Notes under the pieces: generated by a model
What the model was told of the DNA's origin: nothing
Seen by the model: the letters and a program-made list of their open reading frames with translations, nothing else
Databases searched by the model: none
Program-made: the position numbers and the translations under genes
Part shown: positions 1 to 6,406 of the stretch, in pieces
Position numbering within the stretch: position 1 is the stretch's first letter
Layout of the letters: each line of letters begins with the position of its first letter
Assembly (NCBI GenBank): GCA_030526445.1
Contig: JAUNCV010000105.1
Location: forward strand, 1,045-7,450
DNA from: Bacteroidales bacterium
GTDB lineage: Bacteria > Bacteroidota > Bacteroidia > Bacteroidales > UBA3663
Reading direction: 5' to 3'
DNA: 6,406 nt

Positions 1-26
1 GCCCAAATATGCACTACCTAAACAGA

Positions 27-1925
27 TTATTTTTGTGCATAATCCATATAAAGAAGCAACAAATGTGCAGAACTCCAACTGAAGTGAGGAGCCGTAAGAC
101 CAACGCCATTACTACTATCGTAGGTCTCGTTGATTGGAGTGGAACCAGCCAAGCCCTTGATGCGACTGAATACCTGCTCAGTGTACATATCGGCCAAAGC
201 AGAGTAACCATAATTACGGAGACCTCGGATGGCGTCATAAGTCTGATCGAGCCAGATAGGTCCGCGCCAATAGCCGTTTGACTGATACTTTGGATGATCG
301 GCCGCAAGGGTTGGGAACGGAATGTAGGTACTGAACTTCGTGGTATCTTGCAAGATAGGCAAAGCCTGCTTCATCTGTTCGGCCGAGGCAATCTGGCTCC
401 AGAAAGGAATATATGCCTCACAGCCTTCAACATGAACAAACTCGCCACTCTGCAAACGGCGGTCGAAGAAGAAGCCTCGCTCTGGGTCGTAGAAATACTT
501 GGCAGTCAGTTCGCCATAATTTGGATCATCAAAACTTTCTCCAATAATTTTGGCAAATTTGCGCAAAAGAGTATTTTCGTAGGCCAGATAGGCATTGAGG
601 TCAACACTCTCCTGGTCGAAACTCCAGGCATCGGGGCCATTCTGCACCATCTGTGCATCGTCGAAACGAACAGCATTGTCCATACCACTCTCCCACGCAG
701 CAGCCTCGGTGGTTCCGTCAACCGAACCAAACTCGCAGAGATGATTCTGGTCATGATCACGCTCACGATACCACCAGCGATAATAGGCCACAAGCTGTGG
801 AAACATTTCGCGCACAAAAGCCTCATCATGGGTCTGCTCATAGATTTCGTTGACAGCCCAGGCGGCCAGTGGCGGTTTGCTATCACGATAGTTATTCTCT
901 GATGGATCAACATAGATGCAGTCGATAATCATGCCGTTTGGTTGCTGATAGTCGAACATGGCGCGAATGTTGTTCTTGGCCAACTCTGGTTCGAAGTGCG
1001 CAAGGGCAACTGAGAACTTCCAGCAATCCCACGCCCAGAAGCCTACAAAGTAACCCACAGCGTGACTGGGAACAATGCCATCGTGCAAAAGACTGCCTCG
1101 ACGAGTGCGCCAGTTGCTTATCAAAGTTACAACCGACTTAACTGCCACATGGTTAAACTCTTGCGGCGTATCGGTGCGAAGAATGCTGCGCAGATATCCA
1201 TTCCATCGTTCATGATGTGCGTCAATGTGTTGCTTTGGTTGCTTGAGCACTTTGTCTGCACTTTGCGCAATGGCAGCACGCTCCTTCTGATTGCACACAA
1301 ACGAGAGTGTTACATAAGTCTCAGTATCGCGCACCTGTGCCTCGTAACCATGTTCAGAGAAGGTGATTTCGGCCTCATCCTCGAAACCCAGAATCAAGCC
1401 TTCGCCCGAAGGGTGTTTGGCCACAATGTGGTTGTTATCGCGCTCCAACTCTACACCTTTGCCCCACCAACCGCTGCTGAGGCGCAACGGTGCGCTGGCC
1501 TTGAGATGCAGCAAAGCGGTATTAGAGTCAATGAACCAGAGTCGCTGCTCTACATAGTCATCGCCCGCTACAGAGCGCAGGTAAGTTTCACCAGGACGAT
1601 AATCGGTTGCCTGCTTGACAAAGGCTGAGAGCTCATGATTGCCACACACGGCCTGCACGGCACAATCGCTCATAAAGTAGCGCTCATTGATGCTATAAGG
1701 GCCACAGAAGCCGTTGTACCAACAGGTATCGGTTGGCAGCGTGAAACCCATCCACGAACCAGCATCGGTATAACAGCCCACTACCTTCTGACGGAAGTTT
1801 GGATTGTGGCTGATATCAAGAATCTGGCTATACTGAGCGCAAAGATTTTCGTCGTTGTGCTGTGTGGGCATGCAGCCCACACAACCAATCGACATTAATA
1901 TACTAATAACTAACTTCAACTTCAT
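27..1925 (-). CDS. GH63-like exported alpha-glucosidase, probable lipoprotein
   Basis: 632-residue inverting glycosidase of the GH63 / mannosyl-oligosaccharide-glucosidase-like group, related to E. coli YgjK. The start (ATG 1923-1925) is 3 bp after the beta-galactosidase stop and gives a signal MKLKLVISILMSIGCVGC; C15 or C18 would be lipidated, though the -3 position fits the lipobox poorly. A beta-sandwich (about 30-250) precedes an (alpha/alpha)6 barrel (about 255-632). Barrel motifs are FWAWDCW (296-302), WESGMDNAVRFDD (411-423), GYWRGPIWLDQTYDAIRGL (551-569) and INETYDSSNG (598-607), with HFSWSSAHLLLL near the end. By analogy with YgjK the general acid is D416 and the base E600; both are present. 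It is shorter than YgjK (about 780), probably lacking inserted segments. Six cysteines crowd residues 29-94, suggesting disulfides. Published work on YgjK links it to alpha-1,3-glucosides and Glc-alpha-1,2-Gal, which would fit the neighbouring beta-galactosidase. The fold is confident; linkage specificity is unknown. Confidence 0.88.
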   Translation of the reverse strand: MKLKLVISILMSIGCVGCMPTQHNDENLCAQYSQILDISHNPNFRQKVVGCYTDAGSWMGFTLPTDTCWYNGFCGPYSINERYFMSDCAVQAVCGNHELSAFVKQATDYRPGETYLRSVAGDDYVEQRLWFIDSNTALLHLKASAPLRLSSGWWGKGVELERDNNHIVAKHPSGEGLILGFEDEAEITFSEHGYEAQVRDTETYVTLSFVCNQKERAAIAQSADKVLKQPKQHIDAHHERWNGYLRSILRTDTPQEFNHVAVKSVVTLISNWRTRRGSLLHDGIVPSHAVGYFVGFWAWDCWKFSVALAHFEPELAKNNIRAMFDYQQPNGMIIDCIYVDPSENNYRDSKPPLAAWAVNEIYEQTHDEAFVREMFPQLVAYYRWWYRERDHDQNHLCEFGSVDGTTEAAAWESGMDNAVRFDDAQMVQNGPDAWSFDQESVDLNAYLAYENTLLRKFAKIIGESFDDPNYGELTAKYFYDPERGFFFDRRLQSGEFVHVEGCEAYIPFWSQIASAEQMKQALPILQDTTKFSTYIPFPTLAADHPKYQSNGYWRGPIWLDQTYDAIRGLRNYGYSALADMYTEQVFSRIKGLAGSTPINETYDSSNGVGLTAPHFSWSSAHLLLLYMDYAQK

Positions 1926-1928
1926 AGT

Positions 1929-4900
1929 TTATAAGGGCAAAAGGGTGAAACCATAGCTCCAGCCATGAGGTGTGATGGTGTACTCAGAATGCACAGGTGC
2001 ACCCCAAGTGTTATCGCCACCCACACCCATCTGCTGATGGTCAATATTAAGCCAGACAAGTGGCTGTGGCTCAATGCTACCGCCATGACGGCGCTCTTGG
2101 TCGAATGGCACATAGTCAATGGCCGACTGTGTGAAGTTCCAGGCTGAGATGCTAAGTGGAGCATCGCCCACAACACGAAGTCCGTGACCAGAAGCATCGG
2201 TGAGTGAGAAATGACGCACATCGCACTTGTTACCGGTCTCCTGAGCTCTCACATAAGGGTGATACTGCTGACTCACAGTGCCCGAATACTGACCAATGAG
2301 AGCACTTGCCTTGCGGTCTTGGTAACTCTCGTGCGGACCACGGCCCAACCAGGTGAGCTGATTGTAGGTTTCGGGCATGATGAGACGCATGCCAAGACGC
2401 GGCATCTCGGGCAAAGGTTTCGAACCTGGTTCGAAAGTGAACTGCACATGCACCTGAGCATTGCCCATACAGGTATATTGCACTTGCTGGTGCGCCTCGG
2501 CCTCGGGCAGCGTATAGTGCGAAGTGACTATAACCTTAGCGTCCTGCTGGCAGAGTGTAATGCTATCAAGCTGAGCCGAAGCACCAGCCTCATGCCACAC
2601 TGCGCAGCGAGACATCATGTTGTTGGCCACATCATTGTCGGTAGGTGCACGCCAATAGTTAGCCTGCAAGCCCTGTTCAACGAGGTTTCGTCCCTGATGC
2701 ACAAAGCTCACGATTTCGCCCGAAACTCGACTGAAAGTAATCTGATACTGAGCATCGCCCACAGTGATTTGCTGGCTATCATTGCCCAAAACCTTAGCCT
2801 CTGCCCCACTTTCGGCCACTTCATAACTGCCCTCTTGCAGCACCCACTGAGCTGTTGCTACTTCATGCTGCGCTGGAATGCAGCCCATAGGCTGACGAGT
2901 GAAAGCGCGCAGGGTGAGCAGATATTCCTTGCCAGGCTGCAAAACAGTTGTATATGGGAGTGAAATGAGCGCATCGTGTCCGGCAGCAATATCGCCCAAT
3001 GGCAGTTCTCCGCTCTCAACAGCCTTGCCTTCATGCTCAATACTCCAACGCAAAGTGTAAGGTTCGAGAGAAAGGAAGTCATGACGATTGACGACCTTAA
3101 TACTGTTGGTTGTGAATGGCGCAGGCTCAAAGTGAATATACTGATAAACCTGCTTGACCTCCCAAATATGAGGATGAAGCGAACGATCGGGAGCTACTAA
3201 GCCATTGGCACAGAAGTTAGAATCGTTGACAACGCCTACGAAACCGAGGTCGCCGCCATAGGCCCAGATGTCATTTCCACGATCATCTTTGATGGCAAAT
3301 GCCTGATCAACCCAATCCCAAATGAAGCCGCCTTGCAGCTGATCGTGCTTATAAATAAGATCCCAATAATCGGCCAAATTGCCAACACTATTGCCCATGG
3401 CATGCGCATATTCGCACAAAATGAGCGGACGAGGCTGACGCTTGTAAGCAAATTCACGCAGATGATAAACGCGGGCATACATAGGGCAATAGATGTCCGA
3501 AACACCGGTCTTGCCCGAACCTTCATACTGCACTGGTCGTGTGGCATCGGCTTGATGTGCCTGATGATATATGGCCTCGAAATTCTTACCATAACCAGAC
3601 TCGTTGCCAAGACTCCAGGTGACAATAGATGTATAATTACGCAAATGGTTGATCATGCGCATCATGCGCTGCTCGAAAGGCAAAAGCCACTCGTCATAAT
3701 CGGCCAGAGTGCCATCAGGATGATTGCTCATGCCGTGGCTCTCAAGGTTGGCTTCTGACACCAGATAGAGACCCAACTCATTACAGATGTCGTACCATGG
3801 CCAGGCATTTGGATAATGGCAAGTGCGCACAGAGTTTATATTGAACTGCTTCATAAGGCGCGCATCACGCAACATGCTGGCTACGGTAACAGTACGACCG
3901 GTGACAGCGTCGTGATCATGACGATTAACGCCCTTGAAGAGCACAGCCTTGCCATTGATAAGCTGCTGGCCATACTTCATCTCTACACTGCGGAAACCGA
4001 AACGCTGCACAAAACTCTCCTGCTCGCAGCCCTCAGCATTGGTGGTGGTAACGACGAGTTTATAGAGATAAGGATCTTCGGCATTCCAAGTGTGCACTGC
4101 CGAGAAGATTTCGTTCAGCTGCCAAAGAGTGTCAGCCTGAGTCTCGGCGCGTTTCTGCCACTGCTTAAGCAAACGACCCTCAGCATCGAGCACCTTGACC
4201 GAAGCCTGTGCTCCTGCCTCAAAGTCTTTGAGACGAAGTGAAAGACGGAAGTCGCCATCTTGATAACGATTGGTGAGAAGTGCATCGAGCTGATAATCTT
4301 CCACCACATTGCACTTAGGACGAGCTTCGAGATAAACACTGCGCTCAATGCCCGAATAGCGCCAATAGTCCTGACACTCAAGATAACTGGCATCGGAATA
4401 ACGGAAAACTTTTACCGCCAAGGTATTGTTTCCTTTCTTGAGCCAAGGACCAATATTGAAACGCGCTGGCAAGCGGCTGTCTTCGCTATAGCCTACCAGT
4501 TCGCCATTGACCCAGCAATAGAAGGCCGACTCTACGCCATCGAAGTTGAGGAAGACATCCATACCGCCCCATGCAGCTGGCACCTGAAAAGTGCGCTTAT
4601 AGCAACCCACCGGATTATAATCGGCTGGTACATGTGGCGGATTGGCGGGGAATGGATAACTCACATCGGTATAAATGGGAGCATCAAAACCTTGCAACTC
4701 CCAACTGCCCGGCACGATGATATTCTTAAAAGAACGCGAGCGGAAACTATCGAGGTGAAAGTTATCAGGCACAAGACTTGGATTCTTGAAATAGAGGAAA
4801 CGCCAAGTGCCATCGAGCGAAAGGCGACGCTGAGCCTGCGTGTTGAGAACGAATCGCTCATCAAGAGGAAGAGCGTCCTGCTGAAGCGCTTGGGCCTCGC

Positions 4901-5048
4901 TCACAAAGGGAACAAAACAAGCAGGCAATGGCAAGCGATTGATTTCATTGACCTGCGGGTCTTGCCAAGGTCCCCGGCTTTGCGCCAACAACTGGGCCGA
5001 TAGCCAGAAACCAAGGAAAGAAGATATGAGGAGTAAGGTTCTTTTCAT
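1929..5048 (-). CDS. lacZ: Exported LacZ-type GH2 beta-galactosidase
   Basis: 1039-residue retaining exo-beta-galactosidase releasing terminal beta-linked galactose, predicted periplasmic. The start at 5048 is chosen because MKRTLLLISSFLGFWLSAQ begins a type I signal peptide, with likely cleavage LLA|QS after residue 22, and it overlaps the exporter stop as ATGA. Order: jelly-roll sugar-binding domain about 75-235, Ig-like domain about 240-345, TIM barrel about 347-640, second Ig-like domain about 640-735, and a beta-galactosidase small-chain domain about 750-1036. The acid/base is E483 in WSLGNESGYG and the nucleophile E546 in LILCEYAHAMGNS, equivalent to E461 and E537 of E. coli LacZ. E436 and H438 in EANLESHGM match the active-site Mg2+ ligands, and W1015 in GGDNTWGAPVH matches W999. 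WLGRGPHESYQDRK (900-913) is the usual small-domain motif. The length is close to E. coli LacZ (1024) plus a signal peptide. Nothing is truncated. The family and catalytic residues are certain; the natural galactoside is not. Confidence 0.95.
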   Translation of the reverse strand: MKRTLLLISSFLGFWLSAQLLAQSRGPWQDPQVNEINRLPLPACFVPFVSEAQALQQDALPLDERFVLNTQAQRRLSLDGTWRFLYFKNPSLVPDNFHLDSFRSRSFKNIIVPGSWELQGFDAPIYTDVSYPFPANPPHVPADYNPVGCYKRTFQVPAAWGGMDVFLNFDGVESAFYCWVNGELVGYSEDSRLPARFNIGPWLKKGNNTLAVKVFRYSDASYLECQDYWRYSGIERSVYLEARPKCNVVEDYQLDALLTNRYQDGDFRLSLRLKDFEAGAQASVKVLDAEGRLLKQWQKRAETQADTLWQLNEIFSAVHTWNAEDPYLYKLVVTTTNAEGCEQESFVQRFGFRSVEMKYGQQLINGKAVLFKGVNRHDHDAVTGRTVTVASMLRDARLMKQFNINSVRTCHYPNAWPWYDICNELGLYLVSEANLESHGMSNHPDGTLADYDEWLLPFEQRMMRMINHLRNYTSIVTWSLGNESGYGKNFEAIYHQAHQADATRPVQYEGSGKTGVSDIYCPMYARVYHLREFAYKRQPRPLILCEYAHAMGNSVGNLADYWDLIYKHDQLQGGFIWDWVDQAFAIKDDRGNDIWAYGGDLGFVGVVNDSNFCANGLVAPDRSLHPHIWEVKQVYQYIHFEPAPFTTNSIKVVNRHDFLSLEPYTLRWSIEHEGKAVESGELPLGDIAAGHDALISLPYTTVLQPGKEYLLTLRAFTRQPMGCIPAQHEVATAQWVLQEGSYEVAESGAEAKVLGNDSQQITVGDAQYQITFSRVSGEIVSFVHQGRNLVEQGLQANYWRAPTDNDVANNMMSRCAVWHEAGASAQLDSITLCQQDAKVIVTSHYTLPEAEAHQQVQYTCMGNAQVHVQFTFEPGSKPLPEMPRLGMRLIMPETYNQLTWLGRGPHESYQDRKASALIGQYSGTVSQQYHPYVRAQETGNKCDVRHFSLTDASGHGLRVVGDAPLSISAWNFTQSAIDYVPFDQERRHGGSIEPQPLVWLNIDHQQMGVGGDNTWGAPVHSEYTITPHGWSYGFTLLPL
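5045..5048 (-). promoter_or_regulatory. ATGA start-stop overlap coupling the exporter to the beta-galactosidase
   Basis: The ATG of the beta-galactosidase (5046-5048) shares bases with the TGA stop of the exporter gene (5045-5047), giving the classic ATGA 4-bp overlap. No Shine-Dalgarno-like purine run precedes it: the upstream coding-strand bases are CTCTGTTCATT. Re-initiation by the terminating ribosome is therefore the likely way this start is used. The overlap is what fixes the beta-galactosidase start, because the residues directly after this Met form a clean signal peptide. Confidence 0.75.
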
Positions 5049-5968
5049 AATGAACAGAGCAAAGTAACAAGGAACGGCACGGTGAAATCGACTACAAAAC
5101 CATGGAAGATGGCCACAATGGCAAGTTCCTGACCACAAGTGCGCAAAAGAATGGGCAAAGTAGTATCCATGGTGGTAGCGCCACCAGCCGAGATAGGTGC
5201 TAAACGTCCGAAAACTGAACACATCCAGGGAGCAAGCAACAGTGTGGCAATCTCGCGAATAATGTTGCTGAGCAGAGCTATGGTTCCAAGCTCGGCGCCT
5301 TTGTATTCTGTAATAAAGATACTACTGAGTGAGTAGTACCCGAAGCCCGAGCCCACAGCCATACAGTCGAAAACCGAACGTTCGCTGAGGGCAAGACTCA
5401 CCAAAGCACAACCTACCCACGTGCCAAGAATAGTGACCAAAGGCAGCAGCAGTAACTTGGGACTGAGGTGGCGGAACTTGCGAATAGTCTCTGGATCACA
5501 GCCGATGCTGAAGCCCACGCAGCACATGAGAGCACAAAGTGCATAGAAACTAACATCGGCAGGCAAAACTTCGAGCGGAAGCCAACCCATCCAAGCCACC
5601 AGACATCCTAAAACAAAGAATGAGACAATGATGAGACTGCCTTTGAGCGGATTACCCTCTTCTGAAGGCCGAGAGTCGGAGGCCGCCTTTCGGCTGTCAC
5701 CTCCCGACTTTCGCACCATATTGCGCCACAGCAACCACGATCCCACCATGCAGCCTGCTAACGCTGCCATTGTGATGATCAACGCCTCGACACCCAGCGT
5801 AGGCAGCGCCTTGATGAGCTCCTGGTTTGCTCCTACTTCGAGACCAAGTAAGAAAAGCAATAGCCAAATGAGACCCGTGATGAGCGCCGAGAGGAAGGCT
5901 GGGCGATGGCGACGCAGCAAATAGCCTGCCGCCATGCCACTAAGCATGATGAGAATAATGGTAAACAT
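5045..5968 (-). CDS. lysO: LysO (DUF340) family inner-membrane exporter
   Basis: 307-residue polytopic membrane protein of the LysO/YbjE family; the E. coli member (about 300 aa) exports L-lysine and confers resistance to the analogue thialysine. About eight hydrophobic segments are visible, near residues 2-18, 25-43, 58-82, 110-128, 137-150, 170-192, 225-248 and 278-303. Family signatures are SGFGYYSLS (207-215), NIIREIATLLLAPW (235-248) and GGATTMDTTLPILLRT (262-277). E44, at the end of the second segment, and E239 in REI are candidates for the pair of intramembrane acidic residues reported as critical in E. coli LysO; this mapping is by eye. The hydrophilic loop at 86-110, rich in Ser, Arg, Asp and Lys, contains a palindromic DNA element listed separately. 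Bacteroidales often carry this family as two adjacent small genes (from memory); here the halves are one chain. The stop overlaps the beta-galactosidase start. Lysine as the substrate is only a family-level inference; the PUL setting suggests a related compound. Confidence 0.85.
   Translation of the reverse strand: MFTIILIMLSGMAAGYLLRRHRPAFLSALITGLIWLLLFLLGLEVGANQELIKALPTLGVEALIITMAALAGCMVGSWLLWRNMVRKSGGDSRKAASDSRPSEEGNPLKGSLIIVSFFVLGCLVAWMGWLPLEVLPADVSFYALCALMCCVGFSIGCDPETIRKFRHLSPKLLLLPLVTILGTWVGCALVSLALSERSVFDCMAVGSGFGYYSLSSIFITEYKGAELGTIALLSNIIREIATLLLAPWMCSVFGRLAPISAGGATTMDTTLPILLRTCGQELAIVAIFHGFVVDFTVPFLVTLLCSL
5670..5713 (-). repeat. 44-nt GC-rich imperfect palindrome with GAAA-capped inner hairpin inside the exporter gene
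   Basis: On the coding strand the left arm CGAAAGTCGGGAGG (5713 down to 5700) faces the right arm CCTCCGACTCTCG (5682 down to 5670). They pair over 12 bp with one A-C mismatch and one bulged G. Between the arms is GCCGAAAGGC (5694 down to 5685), a 3-bp stem closed by a GNRA-type GAAA loop. The element is in frame, encodes residues 86-100 of the exporter (a DSRKAASDSR repeat-like stretch), and is visibly richer in G+C than the flanking membrane-segment codons. It may be a dispersed palindromic element inserted in frame, or an mRNA structure. Pairing was worked out by hand and no energy was computed. Confidence 0.55.
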
Positions 5969-6002
5969 AACTTATTTGTTTCAGAAAATGGTTTTGAAAA
6001 CG
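5969..6002 (-). other. 34-bp A/T-rich intergenic spacer between susD-like and lysO-like genes
   Basis: Short spacer on the transcribed strand between the SusD stop (TAA at 6003-6005) and the exporter ATG (5966-5968). I see no Bacteroidota sigma-type -7 box (TAnnTTTG) upstream of the ATG, no terminator hairpin and no purine-rich Shine-Dalgarno motif. The bases just before the start read AAATAAGTT, an A/T-rich leader of the kind Bacteroidota commonly use. It supports read-through from susD into the exporter gene. Confidence 0.6.
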
Positions 6003-6406
6003 TTATTCTTTGACAGAAGCGTTCGAGTTGATTTCGGTGAGCGGTGTTGGGAAGAAAGCGTTCTTGGCATCGCTGTAGCTGGTACGATTAACAGCCTGCA
6101 TAGCCGAAGCAAGCTTGCCCCAACGGCGCAAATCATACCAACGCCAGTTCTCAAGTGGGAACTCAAGAATACGCTCGTGCTCAATCTGAGCCTTTACCTC
6201 AGCCTGACTACTACCGGTCATTGCAGGCATGTCACCATGAGCAGCACGCACTTGATTGATGAGCGGAATAGCCTGAGCTGTGTTGCCAAGCTCGTTGTGA
6301 GCTTCGGCCATCATGAGGAGCACATTGGCATAACGCATCAGCGGAATATTGATAGCGCAATAAGACTGCCAGAAAGCCTCCTGAGTAGCTGGCAACAACT
6401 TGCGGA
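6003..6406 (-). CDS. SusD/RagB-family outer-membrane glycan-binding protein, C-terminal part
   Basis: Partial gene: the last 133 codons and stop are present, and the 5' part lies beyond the right edge. SusD-like proteins are surface lipoproteins that bind glycan and sit as a lid on a SusC-type TonB-dependent channel. Visible family motifs are the helix MRYANVLLMMAEA (6300-6338), AIPLINQVRAAHG just after it, the hallmark ERILEFPLENWRWYDLRRWG (6117-6176), and FFPTPLTEIN (6027-6056) near the C-terminus. These match the conserved RYAEVLLMYAEA, hER..Ef..E..RwfDLrRWG and fPIP..EI blocks of the family. The frame is open to the window edge (R-K-L-L-P-A-T), so a TTG at 6396-6398 is an internal leucine codon, not a start. 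The tail ends NSNASVKE, without the asparagine- and glycine-rich end many SusD proteins have. It is the first visible gene of the operon, 34 bp before the exporter gene. The glycan bound cannot be read from this fragment. Confidence 0.93.
   Translation of the reverse strand, partial: RKLLPATQEAFWQSYCAINIPLMRYANVLLMMAEAHNELGNTAQAIPLINQVRAAHGDMPAMTGSSQAEVKAQIEHERILEFPLENWRWYDLRRWGKLASAMQAVNRTSYSDAKNAFFPTPLTEINSNASVKE

Larger units (their letters stand above)
27..6406 (-). other. PUL operon: susD-like, lysO-like, GH2, GH63
   Basis: Four co-directional genes with junctions of 34 bp, a 4-bp overlap and 3 bp. No hairpin plus T-run or promoter-like sequence is visible at any junction. The promoter, the susC partner and any regulator must lie beyond the right edge. 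SusC/D normally precede the glycosidases in Bacteroidota PULs, which this order follows apart from the membrane exporter gene in second visible position. Co-expression of the exporter with the glycosidases is the main inference from the layout. Confidence 0.8.

Noticed and set aside
8..41. 7-bp inverted repeat (TATGCAC / GTGCATA) spanning the GH63 stop codon, considered as a terminator
   Set aside because: The arms are short, the loop is about 20 nt, and no T-run follows on the transcribed strand before the window ends; chance is a sufficient explanation.
294..902. 202-codon open frame on the plus strand
   Set aside because: It is antisense to the catalytic barrel of the GH63-like gene, with no recognisable product.
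2211..2963. 250-codon open frame on the plus strand
   Set aside because: It is antisense to the conserved C-terminal third of the beta-galactosidase and its translation shows no recognisable domain; it is a shadow of codon bias.
4260..5003. 247-codon open frame on the plus strand
   Set aside because: It is antisense to the N-terminal domains of the beta-galactosidase, with no family motif or start context.
5049..5222. 58-codon upstream extension of the beta-galactosidase frame to a Met at 5222
   Set aside because: It overlaps the conserved C-terminus of the exporter, its translation is rich in W, H, C and F with no signal peptide, and it would bury the clear signal sequence that begins at 5048.
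5969..6002. Internal promoter before the exporter gene
   Set aside because: Only 34 bp are available and no Bacteroidota -33/-7 pair is visible on the transcribed strand.
6396..6398. TTG as the start of a short independent SusD-like protein
   Set aside because: The frame continues open to the window edge and the residues belong to the middle of a conserved SusD C-terminal domain, so the gene is cut by the window and not short.

Overview
The window holds four genes, all on the minus strand, and reads as the downstream part of a Bacteroidota polysaccharide-utilisation locus (PUL). It enters at the right edge inside a SusD/RagB-type outer-membrane glycan-binding lipoprotein. The pointers to Bacteroidota (probably Bacteroidales; a Prevotella-like genus is only a guess) are the SusD C-terminal motifs, exported glycosidases, A/T-rich leaders without a clear Shine-Dalgarno sequence, and intermediate base composition.

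Read in the direction of transcription (right to left), the order is: a partial SusD-like gene (6003-6406), a LysO/DUF340-family inner-membrane exporter (5045-5968), an exported LacZ-type GH2 beta-galactosidase (1929-5048), and a GH63-like alpha-glucosidase with a probable lipoprotein signal (27-1925). The gaps are 34 bp, a 4-bp ATGA overlap and 3 bp, with no room for internal promoters or terminators, so this is almost certainly one transcript. A SusC-type TonB-dependent partner is expected just beyond the right edge but is not visible. Only 26 bases lie beyond the last stop codon, so the operon end cannot be judged.

The glycan logic is a two-step exo-degradation outside the cytoplasm: GH63 removes an alpha-linked glucose, and GH2 removes the beta-linked galactose thereby exposed. 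Both enzymes keep their catalytic acid pairs. The odd partner is the LysO-like gene, an amino-acid (lysine) exporter family placed between susD and the glycosidases and translationally coupled to the beta-galactosidase. One hypothesis ties all the genes together: the target could be the collagen-type Glc-alpha-1,2-Gal-beta-O-hydroxylysine unit, the LysO-like protein handling the lysine analogue that is released. This is inference from gene content, not something the sequence proves.

A second anomaly is a 44-nt GC-rich imperfect palindrome with a GAAA-capped inner hairpin, lying in frame inside the hydrophilic loop of the LysO-like gene. The plus strand shows no credible genes; its long open frames are antisense shadows.
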